From Bacteroidales bacterium (lineage in GTDB: Bacteria > Bacteroidota > Bacteroidia > Bacteroidales > UBA932), in assembly GCA_017538685.1 (NCBI GenBank), contig JAFYIK010000266.1, forward strand, positions 1 through 8,704: 8,704 nt of DNA. Reading direction: 5' to 3'. The position numbers and the translations under genes are program-made. This document shows positions 5,872 to 8,704 of this stretch, piece by piece. The notes under the pieces were generated by a model that was not told the origin of the DNA, ran no database searches, and saw nothing but the letters and a program-made list of their open reading frames with translations. Each line of letters begins with the position of its first letter. Position 1 is the first letter of the stretch.

Positions 5872-7581
5872 ATGAAAGATTTCGGACCGTGCTTGAAAGG
5901 GGTTTGGAGACTGCTCCGGACCGTCAGGTGGAAGGTGCTGTTCAGCGCTTTCCTGCAGACGGTCGCTGCCGCCGCTTCGCTCGCTTTCGTATGGTTCAGC
6001 AAGAGGGTGGTGGACATAGCCACGGGGCATCTGGACGCTCCGCTCGGCGCCGGCATAGGCGTGCTGATAGGCATTATGGCCCTGCAGGTCCTCACCCGCG
6101 TTTTCGTCAAATACTACGAAGGCCGCATAACGATTCAGGCCAAAAACCGCATACGCTCGGAGGTGTTCGACAAGGCCCTCCGCAGCACCTGGACGGGTAA
6201 GGACAAGTTCCACAGCGCCGATATGGCGAACCGTATGGAAGAGGATATTCGGGTGGTGACGGATTTCATCTGCTGCGACATTCCGGAGGCGTTTGTCACT
6301 GTGATTCAGCTGATTGCGGCGGTGATAATGCTGTTCGTATTCTCCTCGTCGCTGGCTTGGATCCTGATTTGGATTATGCCGGTGGCCGTCGTGGGCGCCC
6401 GTCTCTATTTCCGCCGTATGCGCGCGCTGACCACCGAAATCCGCACCATCGACGGTCACATCAACGGCCACCTCCAGGAGACCCTACAGCACCGGGTGCT
6501 CGTGAAGACGCTCGGCAGCGTGGGCGCTTCGCAGGAAGAGTTGGAGGCGCTGCAGGAGCAGGAGATGGACCGCACGGTGACGCGCCTTGGGTATTCGGCT
6601 CTTTCGCGCGGTTTTATGTCAGTCGGCTTCTCGGCGGGTTATCTGACTGCCTTCATCTGGGGAGTCCTGGGTCTTAAAGACGGCTCGGTGACGTATGGCT
6701 TGATGGTCGCATTCCTGCAGATGGTCGGCCAGGTGCAAAGGCCCGTCGCTAATCTGGCGCTGTACATCCCGGCGTTTATCAAATCGCTTTCTTCCGAGGA
6801 GCGTTTGCTGGAGATAGGAGAACTGCCGCAGGAAGGCGAGTACGAAGATGTCCTTCTCGATGGCGCTCCGGGAATACGCATTTCGGACCTTTCATTCACC
6901 TACGAAGACCGCGGCTCGAAGGTCCTTTCCGATTTCTCCTTCGATTTCAAGCCCGGCCGTATGACCGTCATCACCGGTCCCACCGGCGAGGGCAAGAGCA
7001 CGCTCGCGCAGCTGATGCTGGCTTTATTGAAGCCAGATTCCGGGACTATTGAACTGTATTCCGACCCCAAGACCCCCGCTCTTCTCATCAGCCCGGCGAC
7101 GAGGTGCAACTTTATGTACGTGCCTCAGGGGAATTCTCTGCTGAGCGGCTCGGTGCGGGCTAACCTGCTGATGGCCAAGCCTTCAGCCACGGACGAAGAG
7201 CTTCGCGAGGCCCTCCACCTCGCCGCGGCCGATTTCGTCCTCGACCTGCCCGACGGACTGGACACCTCCTGCGCCGAAATCGGCCGCGGCCTCTCCGAGG
7301 GCCAGGCCCAGCGCATCGCCATCGCCCGCGCCCTCCTGCGCTCCGGCGGCATCCTCATTCTGGACGAAGCCACCTCCGCACTCGACCCCGCGACCGAGCA
7401 GCTCGTCCTCGGCCGTATCCGTGAACGCTTTACCGTCTCCCCCGGCCACGACCTCGTTTCCGATTCTACTGGCGACGTTTCTGGTTTCCCGCCCTCGTGT
7501 CCCGCTCTGTCAAAGACGATCATCTGCATCACCCACCGCCCCGCCGCCGCTGCCCTCGCCGACGCGCACCTCGCGCTTTAA
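5872..7581 (+). CDS. ABC exporter, fused membrane and ATPase domains
   Basis: The protein is 569 residues and acts in the inner membrane, probably as a homodimeric exporter. Residues about 20-305 contain hydrophobic helices near 22-42, 58-75, 140-160, 161-178, 250-268 and 275-300, an ABC type-1 membrane domain without a C39 peptidase domain. The ATPase domain has Walker A GPTGEGKST (369-377), Q-loop YVPQG (Gln419), signature LSEGQ (474-478, E for the usual second G), Walker B ILILDE (494-499) with D-loop SALD, and switch His555 in ITHRP. Two oddities stand out. About 26 Ser/Pro/Gly-rich residues (522-547) are inserted between the helix after Walker B and the strand before His555. The protein ends only 14 residues after His555, shorter than most ABC exporters. 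It starts 1 nt after the PqqD gene, so it is the likely exporter of that system's product. The inverted repeat copy B begins just after its stop. Confidence 0.87.
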   Translation: MKDFGPCLKGVWRLLRTVRWKVLFSAFLQTVAAAASLAFVWFSKRVVDIATGHLDAPLGAGIGVLIGIMALQVLTRVFVKYYEGRITIQAKNRIRSEVFDKALRSTWTGKDKFHSADMANRMEEDIRVVTDFICCDIPEAFVTVIQLIAAVIMLFVFSSSLAWILIWIMPVAVVGARLYFRRMRALTTEIRTIDGHINGHLQETLQHRVLVKTLGSVGASQEELEALQEQEMDRTVTRLGYSALSRGFMSVGFSAGYLTAFIWGVLGLKDGSVTYGLMVAFLQMVGQVQRPVANLALYIPAFIKSLSSEERLLEIGELPQEGEYEDVLLDGAPGIRISDLSFTYEDRGSKVLSDFSFDFKPGRMTVITGPTGEGKSTLAQLMLALLKPDSGTIELYSDPKTPALLISPATRCNFMYVPQGNSLLSGSVRANLLMAKPSATDEELREALHLAAADFVLDLPDGLDTSCAEIGRGLSEGQAQRIAIARALLRSGGILILDEATSALDPATEQLVLGRIRERFTVSPGHDLVSDSTGDVSGFPPSCPALSKTIICITHRPAAAALADAHLAL

Positions 7582-7600
7582 CGCTTTTCGTTGTTTTTCA

Positions 7601-7749
7601 TCCCGCTTCAAATTTCCGCGTGGGGGATAAGTCGCTGTATGTCAGAGAGTTGATTAAAAGAGGTCTCCCAAAAACGAGAGACCTCTTTTGCTTAATTGGC
7701 TCATATTCAACTTGTTATCCCCCACGCCGGGCGAAGGGAGAGTTCTTTA
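7601..7749 (+). repeat. Dispersed repeat element, copy B
   Basis: Positions 7634-7749 align without gaps to the reverse complement of 3133-3248, and 7601-7633 matches one diverged 44-bp unit of the upstream array (TCCCGCTTCA, then CCGCGTGGGGG). Copy B is a cleaner palindrome than copy A: GCGTGGGGGATAA (7618-7630) is the exact reverse complement of 7715-7727, and these arms share their centre (about 7672.5) with the inner hairpin. It fills most of the gap between the convergent ABC exporter and galM genes and contains no gene. Confidence 0.85.
7656..7689. terminator. Bidirectional hairpin terminator between the ABC exporter and galM genes
   Basis: AAAAGAGGTCTCCC (7656-7669) pairs with GAGAGACCTCTTTT (7676-7689) around the loop AAAAAC, with one mismatch in 14 bp. 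The A's and T's at the ends let it act in both directions, as fits its place between convergent genes. It is the same hairpin as at 3193-3226, with the loop in the same orientation although the surrounding element is inverted. Confidence 0.8.
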
Positions 7750-7780
7750 TAGTGCGCCACGGGATGCTGCCAAGCGCCAG

Positions 7781-8704
7781 TTATTCGCGACTAGTGCCGA
7801 AGCGGTAGATGCAAGCGTGCGTGTAGGCCTCTCCGGGGCGGAGGATTATCGGGCCGAAATCCGGGTGGTTCACGGCGTCGGGATAGCGCTGGGTCTCGAG
7901 GGCGAGGGAGCTGCGGAAGCCAAGGATATGGCCGTTCGCTCCGCACTCCTTTCCGTCGAAGAAGTTCCCGCTGTAGAACTGTAGCCCAGGCTGGTCGGAA
8001 AGCACTTCCACCCATCGACCGCTGACCGGGTCCTCAACGCGGCAGACCAGTTCCACGCCGTCGGTCTGCTTGTCGATGCACCAATTGTGGTCATAGCCGC
8101 GGGCGTTGCGAAGTTGCGCGTCATCCTCTGAAATGCGCTGTCCTATGGCGTGCGGGGTACGGAAATCGAAGGGTGTACTCCGCACAGGGGCAATTTCGCC
8201 GGTAGGAATGGACAACGGGTCGATAGGGAGATAATGGGAAGCATTGATCCACATCAGGTACTCCTCCACGCTGCCGTTTCCTTCCCCGCGAAGGCAGAAG
8301 AATGGATGATGGGTGAAGTTCACCGGAGTGGCTTTGTCGGTGGTGGCATAGTACTTCACGGAAAACTCTCCCTGGGGGCCGAGCGAATCAGACATAGTCA
8401 TATCCAGGTTCCCGGGGTATCCTTCCAGGCCGTCGGGATGCAGGAGATGGAGGACTATGGAAGTGTCCGTGGAGCCAACCACGTCCCAGACCATATTGTC
8501 TACTCCCTTGAAACCGCCGTGAAGGGTATTCTTTCCGTTGTCGTTGACAGGCGTATTGCAGACTTCCCCGTCGACTGTGAAGGAAGCGTTACCTATTCGG
8601 TTTGCCACCGGCCCCACGCACGCGCCGAGAAAGCGCTCCCCCGGAGGCGTGAGATAATCCTTCAGGTTATCGTGTCCCACCACTATGCTTGTGTATTTCC
8701 CGTC
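7781..8704 (-). CDS. galM: Aldose 1-epimerase (mutarotase), N-terminus cut by window edge
   Basis: GalM interconverts the alpha and beta anomers of galactose, glucose and related sugars. The reading frame is open from the window edge: the first visible codons give DGKYTSIVVGHDNLKDYL, which matches the family block that follows the first strands, so roughly 40-60 residues plus the start lie beyond 8704. An internal GTG at 8683 is not a plausible start. Family motifs seen in order are GPVANRIGNASF, NTLHGGFKGVDNMVWD (the first active-site His), VNFTHHPFFCL (the catalytic acid His), YDHNWCID, and LALETQRYPDAVNHPDF, whose Glu is the expected catalytic base. All key residues are present, so the enzyme should be functional. 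It converges on the ABC exporter gene with 199 nt between stops. Whether it is cytoplasmic or secreted cannot be judged without the N-terminus. Confidence 0.92.
   Translation of the reverse strand, partial: DGKYTSIVVGHDNLKDYLTPPGERFLGACVGPVANRIGNASFTVDGEVCNTPVNDNGKNTLHGGFKGVDNMVWDVVGSTDTSIVLHLLHPDGLEGYPGNLDMTMSDSLGPQGEFSVKYYATTDKATPVNFTHHPFFCLRGEGNGSVEEYLMWINASHYLPIDPLSIPTGEIAPVRSTPFDFRTPHAIGQRISEDDAQLRNARGYDHNWCIDKQTDGVELVCRVEDPVSGRWVEVLSDQPGLQFYSGNFFDGKECGANGHILGFRSSLALETQRYPDAVNHPDFGPIILRPGEAYTHACIYRFGTSRE

Noticed and set aside
5752..6471. 239-codon minus-strand frame opposite the PqqD and ABC genes
   Set aside because: It is rich in His, Arg and Ala with no domain pattern and mirrors a strongly supported gene; the same applies to the long opposite-strand frames at 235-687, 2190-2729, 4601-5158 and 7125-7532.
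3133..7749. Insertion sequence or composite transposon made by the two repeat copies
   Set aside because: No transposase or integrase is encoded between or within the copies and no target-site duplication could be recognised; only a non-autonomous repeat can be claimed.

Overview
The window looks like chromosomal DNA of a Bacteroidales-type (Bacteroidota) organism. The grounds are near-consensus TAnnTTTG promoter boxes with very short leaders, several lipoprotein signal peptides (one followed by a KDDEE surface-export tag), a FISUMP-domain lipoprotein, and protein families typical of gut Bacteroidota. The DNA is fairly GC-rich by eye. No rRNA, tRNA, CRISPR array, transposase or phage gene was seen.

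Layout: (1) 1-979, the 3' tail of an unidentified gene overlapping a CorA-type divalent cation transporter gene. (2) 980-1927, minus strand, a surface lipoprotein with a C-terminal FISUMP domain, its stop codon directly abutting that of corA. (3) 1928-1994, a compact divergent promoter region. (4) 1995-3083, a lipoprotein ApbE (FAD:protein FMN transferase) that carries an in-frame REP-like palindrome encoding about 17 extra residues. (5) 3084-3431, a gene-free interval packed with repeats: a 32-bp tandem duplication, a strong hairpin terminator and about 2.5 copies of a 44-bp tandem repeat, followed by a promoter. (6) 3432-7581, a tightly coupled five-gene operon: SPFH/prohibitin-like lipoprotein, HPr-kinase-like P-loop protein, S26B-type (Ser-His-Asp) signal-peptidase-like protein, PqqD-family RiPP recognition protein, and an ABC exporter. 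Three junctions are 4-nt overlaps (GTGA, GTGA, ATGA) and the fourth has a 1-nt gap. (7) 7582-7780, a second copy, in inverted orientation, of the repeat/hairpin element found in region 5. (8) 7781-8704, minus strand, aldose 1-epimerase (GalM), cut by the window edge.

The most interesting unit is region 6 with its two flanking repeats. PqqD-like, HPr-kinase-like, protease and ABC exporter genes together resemble the handling, phosphorylation, cleavage and export parts of a ribosomally made peptide (RiPP) pathway. There is no radical SAM, lasso cyclase or evident precursor gene, and an SPFH membrane-scaffold gene is translationally coupled at the front. The promoter, five genes and terminator lie between the inverted repeat copies, so the operon looks like a discrete module. 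The peptide role is inferred from gene families only; no substrate is visible in the window.
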